DNA from: Kribbella sp. VKM Ac-2569 | GTDB taxonomy: Bacteria > Actinomycetota > Actinomycetes > Propionibacteriales > Kribbellaceae | NCBI RefSeq assembly: GCF_004216905.1 | Contig: NZ_SGXJ01000003.1 | Location: 1,178,001-1,242,000 of the forward strand | Direction: 5' to 3' | DNA length: 64,000 nt | Program-made: the position numbers and the translations under genes | Shown here: positions 1 to 9,265 of the stretch, in pieces | How positions within the stretch are numbered: position 1 is the first letter of the stretch | Layout: each line of letters begins with the position of its first letter | Notes under the pieces: generated by a model | What the model was told of the DNA's origin: nothing | Seen by the model: only the letters and a program-made list of their open reading frames with translations | The model's database searches: none

Positions 1-86
1 GGCCGATCCCGGTCGACTTCGACCGGATCCGGGACGTCGCCGAGAAGACCGGCGCCATCCAGATCGTCGGACCGCCACCGTTCTGA
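1..86 (+). CDS. C-terminal end of an unidentified protein (partial)
   Basis: An open frame enters from the left edge and stops at TGA 84-86, giving the last 27 residues of a protein that ends in GPPPF. The tail resembles the ends of small single-domain cupin proteins, but that is only a weak impression and the gene cannot be named from this fragment. A strong hairpin follows 9 bases later, which supports this being a true gene end. It converges on the suf operon. Confidence 0.45.
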   Translation, partial: PIPVDFDRIRDVAEKTGAIQIVGPPPF

Positions 87-94
87 GCAGATGC

Positions 95-124
95 GAGAGC
101 CCGGGCCACCTGACCCGGGCTCTC
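95..124. terminator. Bidirectional hairpin terminator between the left-edge gene and the suf operon
   Basis: Perfect 11-base arms GAGAGCCCGGG (95-105) and CCCGGGCTCTC (114-124) enclose an 8-base loop. It lies between two converging stop codons (86 and 142), so it can serve both transcripts. There is no U-run, as is common for actinobacterial terminators. Confidence 0.75.
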
Positions 125-139
125 CCACTGCGGAAACAC

Positions 140-520
140 TCAGACGTTGAAGCCCAGCGCGCGCAGCTGGTCGCGGCCGTCGTCGGTGATCTTTTCCGGG
201 CCCCACGGCGGCATCCAGACCCAGTTGATCCGGAAGTCGTTCACGAGGCCGTCGAGTGCCATCCGGGTCTGGTCCTCGATCACGTCGGTCAGCGGGCAGG
301 CCGCGGACGTCAGCGTCATGTCGATGATCGCCGTACTGGTGTCGTCGACGGTGATGCCGTAGATGAGGCCCAGGTCGACCACATTGATGCCGAGCTCGGG
401 GTCGACGACGTCCTTCAAGGCCTCGTTGACGTCCTCGACCTTGGGCGGCGTCGTGCCCGCCTGAGCAGCCTCGAGGTCGACCTCGGGCAGCTCGATCTTC
501 TCGTCGGTCTGGTCAGGCAT
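140..520 (-). CDS. sufT: SufT-like Fe-S assembly factor (MIP18/DUF59 family)
   Basis: A 126-residue protein of the MIP18/DUF59 family, whose members help mature or deliver Fe-S clusters. The family core DPELGINVVDLGLIY is at residues 40-54 and the conserved TSAACPL with the key cysteine is at 71-77 (Cys75). It has the usual length for the family, with a short acidic N-terminal extension. It is the last gene of the suf operon; its ATG (518-520) overlaps the sufU stop by 8 bases, so translation is probably coupled. Identity is secure at family level. The exact role, late carrier versus assembly helper, is inferred from the operon. Confidence 0.9.
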   Translation of the reverse strand: MPDQTDEKIELPEVDLEAAQAGTTPPKVEDVNEALKDVVDPELGINVVDLGLIYGITVDDTSTAIIDMTLTSAACPLTDVIEDQTRMALDGLVNDFRINWVWMPPWGPEKITDDGRDQLRALGFNV

Positions 521-971
521 TCTTCACTCCTTCGTTGGCTGCGAGGGCCTGCGCCGTGGCATCCCGCCACGCCGACCAGCCCAGCAGTGCGCACTTCACC
601 CGGGCCGGGAACTGCGCGACGCCCGCGAACGCGACGCCGTCCTCCAGAACCTCTTCGTCCGGCTCGACATTCCCCCGGCCCTGCATCAGCTCGAGGAACT
701 TCTCGTACGTCGCCATCCCCTCGGACACCGGCTTGCCGATCACCAGGTCCGACATCACCGACGTGGCCGCCTGGCTGATCGAGCAGCCGACGCTGTCATG
801 CGTGACGCCCTTCACCGTGTCGCCGTCGAGCTCCACCCGGAGCGTGACCTCGTCCCCGCAGGACGGGTTCACGTGGTGCACCTCCACGTCGTACGGGTCC
901 GCGAGACCCGCGTGATGCGGGGTGCGGTAGTGATCCAGGATGATCTCCTGGTACAGACTGTCGAGCTGCAT
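513..971 (-). CDS. sufU: SufU-type Fe-S scaffold / sulfurtransferase
   Basis: A 152-residue IscU-like protein of the SufU branch, the Zn-containing partner that takes sulfur from SufS. The ligands are visible: Cys38 and Asp40 in NPSCGD, Cys63 in VGCSIS and Cys127 in RVKCALL. The insert between the second and third cysteine is longer than in IscU, as expected for SufU. The frame stays open far upstream, but the ATG at 969-971 (MQLDSLYQE) matches the family start and lies 2 bases after the sufS stop. It is probably co-translated with sufS. Confidence 0.95.
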   Translation of the reverse strand: MQLDSLYQEIILDHYRTPHHAGLADPYDVEVHHVNPSCGDEVTLRVELDGDTVKGVTHDSVGCSISQAATSVMSDLVIGKPVSEGMATYEKFLELMQGRGNVEPDEEVLEDGVAFAGVAQFPARVKCALLGWSAWRDATAQALAANEGVKNA

Positions 972-973
972 TA

Positions 974-2230
974 TCAGTCCACCTTGAAGAACGATCGGAC
1001 GAATCCGAGCCCGTCGACGAGCGCGTCGACCTCCTCGGGAGTCGTGTACAGGTAGAAAGACGCTCTGGTCGACGATTGCATTCCGAACCGCTCGTGCACC
1101 GGCCGCGCGCAGTGGTGCCCGGCCCGGACCGCGATCCCCCGGGTGTCCAGCACGGTCGACACGTCGTGCGGATGTACGCCGTCCAGCGCGAAGCTGATCG
1201 CGCCGCCGTGGTCCGTCGCGTCGGTCGGCCCGAGCAGCGTCAGGCCGGGGACCGTCTTCAGGCCCTCGAGCGCGTACTCGACGATCGCGTGCTCGTGCGC
1301 GGCGATCTTGTCCATCCCGATCCCGGACAGGTAGTCGACGGCCGCACCGAGTCCGACCGCCTGCGCGATCGGCGGCGTACCGGCCTCGAACCGGGCCGGC
1401 GGCGGTGCGTACGTCGAACCGGTCATCCGGACGACCTCGATCATCTCGCCGCCACCGAGGAAGGGCGGCAGCTCGGCGAGCAGCTCGTACCGGCCCCAGA
1501 GCACGCCGATCCCCGTCGGGCCGACGACCTTGTGACCGGTGAAGACCAGGATGTCGGCGCCCAGCGTGGACACATCGACCGGGAACTGCGGGACCGCCTG
1601 CGACGCGTCCACGACCACGGTCGCGCCGATCGCGTGCGCCTTGGTCGCGATCTCGGTGATCGGGTTGATCGTGCCGAGCGCGTTCGACACCCAGGTGAGG
1701 GCGACGACCTTGGTGTTCTCGGTCAGCAGCTCCTCGATGTTGCTGAGGTCCAGCCGCCCGTCCTCGGTCACACCGAACCACTTGAGGGTGGCGCCGGTCC
1801 GCTCGCACGCGAGCTGCCACGGGACGATGTTGCTGTGGTGCTCCATCTCGGAGATCACCACGACGTCGCCCGGCTTCAGCGAGGCGCCGAGCGTGTGCGC
1901 GGCCAGGTTGAGCGCCTCGGAGGCGTTCTTGGTGAAGACGATCTCGTCCCGGTTCGGGGCGCCGATGAACGCGGCCACCTTGTCCCGGCCGCCTTCGTAC
2001 GCCGCGGTCGCCTCGGCACCGAGCTGGTGCATGGCGCGGGCGACGTTGGCGTTGTGCACCAGGTAGTGGTCCTCGATCGCCTGGACCACCTGGCGCGGCT
2101 TCTGCGAGGAGTTCGCCGAGTCCAGGTAGACCAGCGGGAATCCGCCCGCGAGCTCGCGGGACAGGATCGGGAAGTCCGCCCGGACCGACTGCAGGTCCAG
2201 CGGGCTGCTGAAGGTCCGGGTGGTGGTCAT
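974..2230 (-). CDS. sufS: SufS cysteine desulfurase (class V aminotransferase fold)
   Basis: A 418-residue PLP enzyme that releases sulfur from cysteine for Fe-S assembly. The PLP lysine lies in FTGHKVVGPTG (near residue 232) and the catalytic cysteine in VRAGHHCARP (near 366), the short-loop arrangement of SufS/group II desulfurases. Length is standard. The ATG overlaps the sufC stop as ATGA (2227-2230), and sufU follows after 2 bases, so SufC, SufS and SufU are translationally linked. Confidence 0.97.
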   Translation of the reverse strand: MTTTRTFSSPLDLQSVRADFPILSRELAGGFPLVYLDSANSSQKPRQVVQAIEDHYLVHNANVARAMHQLGAEATAAYEGGRDKVAAFIGAPNRDEIVFTKNASEALNLAAHTLGASLKPGDVVVISEMEHHSNIVPWQLACERTGATLKWFGVTEDGRLDLSNIEELLTENTKVVALTWVSNALGTINPITEIATKAHAIGATVVVDASQAVPQFPVDVSTLGADILVFTGHKVVGPTGIGVLWGRYELLAELPPFLGGGEMIEVVRMTGSTYAPPPARFEAGTPPIAQAVGLGAAVDYLSGIGMDKIAAHEHAIVEYALEGLKTVPGLTLLGPTDATDHGGAISFALDGVHPHDVSTVLDTRGIAVRAGHHCARPVHERFGMQSSTRASFYLYTTPEEVDALVDGLGFVRSFFKVD

Positions 2231-2991
2231 GCCTTCGTGCTCGCCTTCAGGAAGCGCTCGTAGCCGTTGGCCTCGAGTTCCTCGGCCAGCTCCGGTCCGC
2301 CCTCTTCGGCGACGCGGCCGTCGACGAAGACGTGGACGAAGTCCGGCTTGATGTAGCGCAGGATCCGCGTGTAGTGGGTGATCAGCAGGACGCCCTTGTC
2401 ACCCTGGGACGCGAACCGGTTGACGCCCTCGGAGACGATCTTCAGCGCGTCGATGTCGAGACCGGAGTCGGTCTCGTCGAGGATCGCGATCTTCGGGTTC
2501 AGCAGCTCCAGCTGGACGATCTCGTGGCGCTTCTTCTCACCGCCGGAGAAGCCCTCGTTGACGTTGCGCTGACCGAAGGTGGGGTCCATGTCCAGGTCCG
2601 ACAGCGCCTTGTTCACGTCCTTGACCCAGGTGCGCAGCTTCGGCGCCTCGCCGTCGATCGCGGTCTTCGCGGTGCGCAGGAAGTTCGCCACCGACACCCC
2701 CGGCACCTCGACCGGGTACTGCATCGCCAGGAACAGGCCGGCCCGGGCGCGCTCGTCGACCTTCATGTCGAGGACGTCCTCGCCGTCGAGGGTGACGGTG
2801 CCGCTGGTGATGTTGTACTTCGGGTGGCCGGCGATCGAGTAGGCCAGGGTGGACTTGCCGGAACCGTTCGGGCCCATGATCGCGTGCGTCTGGCCGGCCG
2901 CGATGGTCAGGTTGACGCCGCGCAGGATCTGCTTCGGGCCGTTCTCGGTGTCGACCGACACGTGCAGGTCGCGGATCTCGAGTGTCGCCAT
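2227..2991 (-). CDS. sufC: SufC Fe-S assembly ATPase
   Basis: A 254-residue ABC-type soluble ATPase that powers the SufBCD scaffold. Walker A GPNGSGKST is near residue 38, the signature FSGGEKKRHE is near 150, and Walker B is the SufC-typical AILDETDSGLD. The frame is open further upstream, but the ATG at 2989-2991 (MATLEIRDLHV) is the family start. A 23-base gap separates it from the Rieske gene. SufS overlaps its stop. Confidence 0.97.
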   Translation of the reverse strand: MATLEIRDLHVSVDTENGPKQILRGVNLTIAAGQTHAIMGPNGSGKSTLAYSIAGHPKYNITSGTVTLDGEDVLDMKVDERARAGLFLAMQYPVEVPGVSVANFLRTAKTAIDGEAPKLRTWVKDVNKALSDLDMDPTFGQRNVNEGFSGGEKKRHEIVQLELLNPKIAILDETDSGLDIDALKIVSEGVNRFASQGDKGVLLITHYTRILRYIKPDFVHVFVDGRVAEEGGPELAEELEANGYERFLKASTKA

Positions 2992-3014
2992 GAGGTTTCT
3001 TCTATCTCCGTCGT

Positions 3015-3353
3015 TTACAGGGATGCCTGGTTCAGGGGGTTCTTCACGTCGACGAGTACGTCGTCGCCGTCGAGGCGCACGGGGTAGATCGGCACCGGGT
3101 CGTAGGCCGGCAGGCTGGTCGGCTCGCCGGTGCGCAGGTCGAAGCGGGACCCGTGCAGCCAGCACTCGATCTCGCACTCGCCGACGTCACCCTCGGACAG
3201 CTGGATCTGCGCGTGCGAGCACTCGTCCCGCACCGCGAAGTACTGTCCGTCGCTCTTCACGACCGCGACCTCCACACCGCCGACCTCGACCGGGATCACA
3301 CCCTCGTCGGGGACGTCGGCGGCGGCGCAGGCGCGCTCGAACGTGTCGCTCAC
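3015..3353 (-). CDS. Rieske [2Fe-2S] ferredoxin of the suf operon
   Basis: A 112-residue non-heme-iron-oxygenase-type ferredoxin. Rieske ligands are the CSH of DECSHAQ and the CWLH of ECWLHGSRFD. It starts with GTG (3351-3353), which overlaps the sufD stop as GTGA. A Rieske protein between sufD and sufC is a standing feature of actinobacterial suf operons; its exact role (electron supply or a dedicated client) is not established, and I infer only that it works with the Suf machinery. Confidence 0.93.
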   Translation of the reverse strand: MSDTFERACAAADVPDEGVIPVEVGGVEVAVVKSDGQYFAVRDECSHAQIQLSEGDVGECEIECWLHGSRFDLRTGEPTSLPAYDPVPIYPVRLDGDDVLVDVKNPLNQASL

Positions 3354-4552
3354 TGCCCGACGACCGCCTTGGCCGATGCGCTCAACTCCGCGGCCCGGGC
3401 GAGCTTCTCTTCGATCACGTCGTGCAGGTGCTCGGCGACCTCGGGGACACCGATCTTGCCGATGATGTCGTTGAAGAAGCCGGACACCACCAGCCGCCGG
3501 GCCGCGTCCTCGGGGATGCCGCGGGCCTGCAGGTAGAACAGCTGCTCGTCGTCGAACCGGCCGGTCGCGGACGCGTGACCGGCACCCTCGATCTCGCCGG
3601 TCTCGATCTCCAGGTTCGGCACCGAGTCGGCGCGGGCGCCGTCGGTCAGGACCAGGTTCCGGTTCAGCTCGAAGGTGTTGGTGCCCTCGGCCGCGGCGCG
3701 GATCAGGACGTCGCCGATCCACACCGAGCGGGCGTGGTCACCCGCCAGCGCACCCTTGTAGATCACATTGCTCTTGCAGTGGACGGCCTCGTGGTCTACG
3801 AACAGCCTGTTCTCGTGGTGCTGACCACCTTCGGCGAAGTACACCCCGAGGAGTTCCGCGTCGCCGCCAGGTCCGGCGTACCGGACGTTGGTGCCGATCC
3901 GGACGATCTTGCCGCCCAGGGTGACGACCACGTGGTGGAGCTTCGCGTCCCGCCCGACCAGCGCGTCGTGCTGGGCCAGGTGGATCGACTCGTGGTCGCC
4001 CTGCTGGATGCTGACCACGCGCAGTTCGGCGCCGTCGCCGACGACGACCTCGACGTTGCTGCCCAGCTCGCCCGCACCGGTGTGATCGATGATCACGATC
4101 GCGCGGCTGTGCCGGCCGGCCTCGACGATCAGGTGGCTGAAGCCACGGCCGCCGAGGCTCGCGACGTTCACGTGCACCGGCTCGGTCAGCTCGGCCTCGA
4201 CCGGGATCCGCACCGCGAGCGCCTCGCCGGCGTGCGTCCAGGCGATGGCGGCGGACCGGTCCTGGGGCTTGCCGACCTTGACCGAGTCCGCGGCGACGGT
4301 CTCGAAGACGACACCCTCCGGACCGGAGGCGTCGATCTTCGGGGTCTCGGTGCCGGCCGCGTCGTCGAACAGGGCCTTGAGCTGTTTGACCGGCGTGAAG
4401 CGCCACTCCTCTTCGCGTCCGTTGGGCACCGCGAAGTCGGCCACGTCGTACGACGTGGGCCGCTCGCTGCGCGCCTGGAGCGGGACCGGGGACCCCGGCC
4501 CGTGGGAATGTGCCCGGTTGCCGGTGGCAACCAGCGTTTCAGCGGCGGACAT
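3350..4552 (-). CDS. sufD: SufD, Fe-S scaffold complex subunit
   Basis: A 400-residue SufB/SufD-family protein that forms the SufBC2D scaffold. The C-terminal half carries the right-handed beta-helix repeats and the conserved ATGRFDDEQLFYLQARGI segment that precedes the C-terminal helices. The start ATG (4550-4552) shares a base with the sufB stop (TGATG). It lacks SufB's cysteine-rich middle, as expected for SufD. Confidence 0.95.
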   Translation of the reverse strand: MSAAETLVATGNRAHSHGPGSPVPLQARSERPTSYDVADFAVPNGREEEWRFTPVKQLKALFDDAAGTETPKIDASGPEGVVFETVAADSVKVGKPQDRSAAIAWTHAGEALAVRIPVEAELTEPVHVNVASLGGRGFSHLIVEAGRHSRAIVIIDHTGAGELGSNVEVVVGDGAELRVVSIQQGDHESIHLAQHDALVGRDAKLHHVVVTLGGKIVRIGTNVRYAGPGGDAELLGVYFAEGGQHHENRLFVDHEAVHCKSNVIYKGALAGDHARSVWIGDVLIRAAAEGTNTFELNRNLVLTDGARADSVPNLEIETGEIEGAGHASATGRFDDEQLFYLQARGIPEDAARRLVVSGFFNDIIGKIGVPEVAEHLHDVIEEKLARAAELSASAKAVVGQ

Positions 4553-5964
4553 CAGCCGACGGCCCCTTCCATCTGCAGCTCGATCAAACGGTTCAGTTCC
4601 AGCGCGTACTCCATCGGGAGCTCGCGGGCGATCGGCTCGATGAAGCCGCGGACGATCATCGCCATCGCCTCGTCCTCGGCCATGCCCCGGCTCATCAGGT
4701 AGAAGAGCTGGTCGTCGCTGACCTTGGACACGGTCGCCTCGTGACCCATCGCCACGTCGTCCTCGCGGACGTCGACGTACGGGTAGGTGTCCGAACGGCT
4801 GATGGTGTCGACCAGCAGCGCGTCACAGCGCACCGTGGACTTGCTGTGGTGCGAGCCCGGCGCCACCTCGACCAGACCGCGGTACGACGTCCGGCCGCCG
4901 CCGCGGGCCACCGACTTCGACACGATCGAGCTGGAGGTGTACGGCGCGTTGTGCACCATCTTGGAGCCGGCGTCCTGGTGCTGGCCCTCGCCCGCGAACG
5001 CGACCGACAGGGTCTCGCCCTTGGCGTGCTCGCCCATCAGGTACACGGCCGGGTACTTCATCGTCACCTTGGAACCGATGTTGCCGTCGATCCACTCCAT
5101 GGTCGCGCCCTCTTCGCAGGTGGCGCGCTTGGTGACCAGGTTGTAGACGTTGTTCGACCAGTTCTGGATCGTCGTGTAGCGGCAGCGGGCGCCCTTCTTC
5201 ACGATGATCTCGACGACCGCCGAGTGCAGCGAGTCCGACTTGTAGATCGGCGCCGTGCAGCCCTCGACGTAGTGCACGTAGGCGTCCTCGTCGACGATGA
5301 TCAGGGTCCGCTCGAACTGGCCCATGTTCTCGGTGTTGATCCGGAAGTACGCCTGCAGCGGGATGTCCACCTTGACGCCCTTGGGGACGTAGATGAACGA
5401 GCCGCCGGACCAGACCGACGTGTTCAGCGAGGCGAACTTGTTGTCGCCGACCGGGATGACGGAACCGAAGTACTCCTTGAAGAGCTCCGGGTGCTCCTTC
5501 AGGCCGGTGTCGGTGTCCAGGAAGATGACGCCCTGCGCCTCCAGGTCCTCACGGATCTGGTGGTAGACGACCTCGGACTCGTACTGCGCGGCGACGCCGG
5601 CGACCAGGCGCTGCTTCTCCGCCTCCGGGATGCCGAGCTTGTCGTAGGTGTTCTTGATGTCCGGCGGCAGGTCCTCCCAGGAGGTGGCCTGCTTCTCGGT
5701 CGACCGGACGAAGTACTTGATGTTGTCGAAGTCGATCCCCGACAGGTCGGCGCCCCACGACGGCATCGGCTTGCGGTCGAAGAGCTTCAGGCCCTTCAGG
5801 CGCAGGTCGAGCATCCACTCCGGCTCGTTCTTCAGCGCGGAGATGCCCCGCACCACGTCGGTGCTGAGGCCGCGCTGGGCGACCGCACCGGCGGCGTCGG
5901 AGTCGGCCCAGCCGTACTGGTAGTTGCCGAGGCCTTCCAGTTCGGGGTGAGCGGTTTGCGTCAT
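4552..5964 (-). CDS. sufB: SufB, Fe-S cluster scaffold protein
   Basis: A 470-residue SufB. Recognisable segments are [45 protein letters not shown] and the C-terminal [19 protein letters not shown]. The frame is open upstream, but the ATG at 5962-5964 ([11 protein letters not shown]) overlaps the regulator's stop as ATGA, which fixes the start. It is the first structural gene of the operon and is co-transcribed with the SufR-like gene. Confidence 0.97.
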   Translation of the reverse strand: MTQTAHPELEGLGNYQYGWADSDAAGAVAQRGLSTDVVRGISALKNEPEWMLDLRLKGLKLFDRKPMPSWGADLSGIDFDNIKYFVRSTEKQATSWEDLPPDIKNTYDKLGIPEAEKQRLVAGVAAQYESEVVYHQIREDLEAQGVIFLDTDTGLKEHPELFKEYFGSVIPVGDNKFASLNTSVWSGGSFIYVPKGVKVDIPLQAYFRINTENMGQFERTLIIVDEDAYVHYVEGCTAPIYKSDSLHSAVVEIIVKKGARCRYTTIQNWSNNVYNLVTKRATCEEGATMEWIDGNIGSKVTMKYPAVYLMGEHAKGETLSVAFAGEGQHQDAGSKMVHNAPYTSSSIVSKSVARGGGRTSYRGLVEVAPGSHHSKSTVRCDALLVDTISRSDTYPYVDVREDDVAMGHEATVSKVSDDQLFYLMSRGMAEDEAMAMIVRGFIEPIARELPMEYALELNRLIELQMEGAVG

Positions 5965-6686
5965 CGTGTAGTCCTCGCAGCTTCGCCGTCGGATACAGGG
6001 GGAACCGGGTTGGTACCCGGGATATGCGTCGTACAGACACCGTCGCCGTGAGCGATGGTGGCCAGTCGCTGCACGTGCTTGCCGAGGAGTCTCGAGAACA
6101 CCTCGGTCTCGGCCTCGCACAGCTGGGGGAACTGCGCGGCCACGTGCGCGACCGGGCAGTGGTGCTGGCAGAGCTGGGCGCCGTGGCCCGCCTCCGCCGT
6201 GGAGGCTGCGTAGCCGTCGGCCGTCAGGGCCTGGGCGAGCACCTCCGCCTTCCTGCTCTCGGGAGCCTGCGCGAGCAGTCCCCGGTAGCGCTCCTCCACC
6301 TCGGAGACCCGGCGCCGCGCGAACTCCGCGACTGCGTCGTCACCGCCGGCCTCGGCGATGAACCGCATCGCGGTCGCCGCGAGGTCGTCGTACGCCTGGT
6401 GGAAGGCATGCCGGCCGGAGTCGGTCAGCACGAACACCTTCGCCGGGCGGCCGCGGCCACGGGGGCCGTAGACACGCTCCTCGCGGGATTCCACCAGGCC
6501 CTCGTCGAGCAGGTGGTCCAGGTGCCGGCGAACCGCCGCCGGGGTGAGTTCGAGCCGCTCCGCCAGCGCCGCGGCGCTGGACGGGCCATTGGTCAGGATC
6601 GAGCGTGCGACCCGGTCCCGGGTGGACTCGTCCCGCGCGCCGGCAGCGCCGTGGGGCACGGCTCGGTCGGTCGCAGGAGTTTTCAC
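5961..6686 (-). CDS. sufR: SufR-like Fe-S-sensing repressor of the suf operon
   Basis: A 241-residue DeoR/ArsR-like winged-helix regulator. The DNA-binding part (about 30-85) includes [15 protein letters not shown] and a wing of [10 protein letters not shown]. The C-terminal half has Cys173, Cys177, Cys190 and Cys218, with the CX12C spacing (177-190) seen in [Fe-S]-binding SufR. It starts with GTG at 6684-6686 and overlaps sufB by 4 bases. By family analogy it represses its own operon when holding its cluster. A perfect palindrome just upstream is the probable operator. Confidence 0.92.
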   Translation of the reverse strand: MKTPATDRAVPHGAAGARDESTRDRVARSILTNGPSSAAALAERLELTPAAVRRHLDHLLDEGLVESREERVYGPRGRGRPAKVFVLTDSGRHAFHQAYDDLAATAMRFIAEAGGDDAVAEFARRRVSEVEERYRGLLAQAPESRKAEVLAQALTADGYAASTAEAGHGAQLCQHHCPVAHVAAQFPQLCEAETEVFSRLLGKHVQRLATIAHGDGVCTTHIPGTNPVPPVSDGEAARTTR

Positions 6687-6710
6687 AACATCAGTGTCGC
6701 GTAATTCCCC

Positions 6711-6731
6711 GGACCCTTCAAATAAGGGTCC
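6711..6731. promoter_or_regulatory. Perfect palindrome at the suf operon promoter, candidate SufR operator
   Basis: Arms GGACCCTT (6711-6718) and AAGGGTCC (6724-6731) flank CAAAT, a perfect 8+5+8 dyad centred 35 bases upstream of the sufR GTG. On the minus strand it covers a TTGAAG hexamer (6721-6716) lying 17 bases before GACACT (6698-6693), a plausible -35/-10 pair ending 6 bases before the start codon. The adjacent divergent gene starts at 6803, so this is unlikely to be a terminator. The assignment to SufR is inference from position. Confidence 0.65.
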
Positions 6732-6802
6732 CCTAACCGGTTCGCGCGCTCACGCGGGGCCCGGGACCCGACCGTGAGCGAGGTCACTCCGGGCCGTTCT
6801 CT

Positions 6803-7537
6803 ATGCTGCCGTTTGTGCCAGTCGCGGTGGAGATCGACAACCTCGTCGTGCGGTACGGCGAGAAGACCGCGGTCGACGGTCTCGCTCTCACCGTAGCCGC
6901 CGGAACGGTGACGGCCGTGCTCGGCCCGAACGGCGCCGGCAAGACCACGACCGTGGAGACCTGTGAGGGCTTCCGGCGCCCGGACTCGGGCAGCGTCCGG
7001 GTCCTGGGCCTCGACCCGCTCGCCGACCACGACGAGCTGATGCCGAGGATCGGCGTGATGCTCCAGGAGGGCGGTGCCTGGTCGGGCGTCCGCGCGGTCG
7101 AGATGCTTCGGTACGTCGCCACCCTGCACGCCCACCCGCTCGACGTGCCCGCCCTGGTGGAGCGGCTCGACCTGGGCAGCTGCGGGCGAACGCCGTACCG
7201 GCGACTCTCGGGTGGGCAGAAGCAGCGGTTGTCGTTCGCGCTGGCGATCGTGGGACGGCCGGAGCTCGCGTTCCTGGACGAGCCGACCACCGGGCTGGAC
7301 CCGCACGGCCGGCGAGAGATCTGGCAGCTGATCCGCGACCTGCGCGACGACGGCGTGACGGTCGTGCTGACGACGCACGCGATGGACGAGGCCGAGCAGC
7401 TGTCCGACCAGGTGCATGTGGTGTCGGCCGGCAAGGTGATCGCCTCCGGCACCCCCGACTCCCTCACCGAGCACCACACCAAGTCCCTCGAGGACGTTTT
7501 CCTCGAACTGACCGCGCCCAAGCGGGAGACACGATGA
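6803..7537 (+). CDS. ABC exporter ATP-binding protein
   Basis: A 244-residue ABC ATPase: Walker A GPNGAGKTT, signature LSGGQKQRL, Walker B LAFLDEPTTGLD and the switch histidine in TTHAMDEAE, the DrrA/CcmA-like layout. The ATG at 6803 or the GTG at 6815 could be the start; I see no strong ribosome site for either. Its stop overlaps the permease ATG (ATGA 7534-7537), so the two form one transporter. The substrate is unknown. It sits between suf and ctaA, a gene order common in actinobacteria, but no link to heme or metal export can be read from the sequence. Confidence 0.93.
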   Translation: MLPFVPVAVEIDNLVVRYGEKTAVDGLALTVAAGTVTAVLGPNGAGKTTTVETCEGFRRPDSGSVRVLGLDPLADHDELMPRIGVMLQEGGAWSGVRAVEMLRYVATLHAHPLDVPALVERLDLGSCGRTPYRRLSGGQKQRLSFALAIVGRPELAFLDEPTTGLDPHGRREIWQLIRDLRDDGVTVVLTTHAMDEAEQLSDQVHVVSAGKVIASGTPDSLTEHHTKSLEDVFLELTAPKRETR

Positions 7538-8319
7538 GCAGCGCCGCGACGTACGCCCCACGGCCGGGCAGCGCGCCCTGGCCGCGGAAGGTGCTCGCGC
7601 ACACCCGGATGGAGTTCAAGCTGCTCGTCCGCAACGGCGAGCAACTGCTGCTCGCCCTGGTGATTCCGCTCGGTCTGCTGCTCCTTCTCGGCGGGACCGG
7701 CCTCGGCGAGCGGCTGCCGCTCGGGAGCGGCCGGCCGATCGACGAAGCAGTCCCCCGGGTGCTCGCGCTCGCGATCCTGTCCTCGTCGTTCACCTCGCTG
7801 GCGATCGCGACCGGCTTCGAGCGCCGGTACGGCGTCATCAAGCGCCTCGGCGCCTCACCGCTGTCCCGCACCGGTCTGCTCGCGGGAAAGATCGGCGCGG
7901 TCTTGATCGTCGAGGTCATCCAGCTGGTCGTTCTGATCGGCACCGGATTCGCGCTCGGATGGAAGCCGATCGGCGGGTTCGGGGCCGTCTTCGGCGTCGT
8001 CCTCACGGTCCTGTGCGGTACGGCGGCCTTCGCGTCACTGGGTCTGCTGATGGCCGGCGTACTGCGGGCCGAGGCGACGCTGGCCGCGGCGAACCTGCTG
8101 TACCTGCTGCTGCTCGTGGGCGGCGCGATCATGACGCCCGTCGACGAGTACCCGGCCGGCATGCAAGGCGTCGTACGGCTGCTGCCGAGTGCCGCGCTCG
8201 CCAACGGGATCGCGAATTCGACTGTCGAAGGAGTGATTCCGTGGGCCGCGGCGCTGTCGCTGGCACTCTGGGCGGGGGTGCTGGGGTACCTGGTGTCCCG
8301 CACCTTCCGCTGGGACTGA
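7534..8319 (+). CDS. ABC-2 type exporter permease
   Basis: A 261-residue membrane protein with an N-terminal cytoplasmic stretch and about six hydrophobic segments, starting at LLLALVIPLGLLLLLGG (about 37-53). The mid-protein EAT-type segment ERRYGVIKRLGASPLSR is typical of ABC-2 permeases. It partners the upstream ATPase through a 4-base overlap. It ends 19 bases before the likely ctaA start, so ctaA may be read from the same transcript. Confidence 0.9.
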   Translation: MSSAATYAPRPGSAPWPRKVLAHTRMEFKLLVRNGEQLLLALVIPLGLLLLLGGTGLGERLPLGSGRPIDEAVPRVLALAILSSSFTSLAIATGFERRYGVIKRLGASPLSRTGLLAGKIGAVLIVEVIQLVVLIGTGFALGWKPIGGFGAVFGVVLTVLCGTAAFASLGLLMAGVLRAEATLAAANLLYLLLLVGGAIMTPVDEYPAGMQGVVRLLPSAALANGIANSTVEGVIPWAAALSLALWAGVLGYLVSRTFRWD

Positions 8320-8338
8320 CCTTTAGAGTGTGCCGGTG

Positions 8339-9265
8339 ATGACGACCGAGACCCCGCCCCAAGAGACTGAGCCAGTCAGCGGATTCTGGCGACTGGTTCC
8401 CGAGCCGAGCCTGGACGTCGTCCGGCGCTGGGGCTGGGCGTCGATCGTGGTGAACATCGGCATCGTGGTCACCGGCGGACTGGTCCGGCTGACCGGCTCG
8501 GGGCTCGGCTGCCCGACCTGGCCGTCCTGCACCGACGACTCGTACGTCCCGCACGCCGCCCTCGGCATCCACGGCGCGATCGAGTTCACCAACCGGATGC
8601 TCGGGTTCGTCGTCGCGATCGTCGCGATCCTCACCTGGCTGGTGGTCATGCGCTACCGCCCGATCCGGCGCGACCTGCGCCGGCTGGCGACCGCGGCCGC
8701 GCTCGGGGTCCCGCTGCAAGGGGTGATCGGCGGCATCAGCGTGCTCACCGGGCTCAATCCGTGGATCGTCTCGGCGCACTTCCTGGTCTCGCCGATCATC
8801 ATCACGCTGACGGTCTCGATGATGCGCCGGTCGCGCACCAGCCCGTACCCGCACACTCCCCCGGTGGTCCGCGCACTCGCCACCGCCTCGGTGGTGGCGG
8901 TCTGGCTGACCGTTGCCCTCGGCACCATTGTCACCGGCGCCGGGCCGCACTCGGGCGATCCGGAGACCGGCCGCAACGGTTTCGACCCCGAGCTGGTCAG
9001 CCAGCTGCACTCCGACGTCGTCTTCGGCCTGCTCGGAATCTCGATCGCCCTGGTGATCGCGACCCGCGTGACCGCGACCTCACGCACCCTGCGCAAGCTC
9101 GCCGCCTGGCTGCTCGCCGTCGAAATCCTGCAGGGAGCCGTCGGCTTCACGCAGTACTTCACCGGCCTGCCGTGGGGTGTCGTCCTCGTCCACATGTTCC
9201 TGGCCGGCCTACTGATCGCCCTCGTCACAGCCGTCTACGGCGAACGCGGCACACCCGCCACCTGA
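8339..9265 (+). CDS. ctaA: Heme A synthase (COX15/CtaA)
   Basis: A multi-span membrane enzyme that oxidises heme O to heme A for cytochrome c oxidase. Four helices carry the heme-ligand histidines: HGAIEFTNRMLGF, VSAHFLVS, QLHSDVVFG and LVHMFLAG. The glycine-rich GGLVRLTGSGLGCPTWPSC loop with two cysteines is typical of actinobacterial and Bacillus forms. GTG 8330 is an alternative start 3 codons earlier. The last codons (GERGTPAT) and stop are part of a 28-base sequence repeated at 12346-12373. The heme O supplier ctaB lies nearby, convergently oriented. Confidence 0.95.
   Translation: MTTETPPQETEPVSGFWRLVPEPSLDVVRRWGWASIVVNIGIVVTGGLVRLTGSGLGCPTWPSCTDDSYVPHAALGIHGAIEFTNRMLGFVVAIVAILTWLVVMRYRPIRRDLRRLATAAALGVPLQGVIGGISVLTGLNPWIVSAHFLVSPIIITLTVSMMRRSRTSPYPHTPPVVRALATASVVAVWLTVALGTIVTGAGPHSGDPETGRNGFDPELVSQLHSDVVFGLLGISIALVIATRVTATSRTLRKLAAWLLAVEILQGAVGFTQYFTGLPWGVVLVHMFLAGLLIALVTAVYGERGTPAT

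Noticed and set aside
6711-6731. Palindrome as a terminator
   Set aside because: The neighbouring genes diverge from it, so there is no transcript end to serve.
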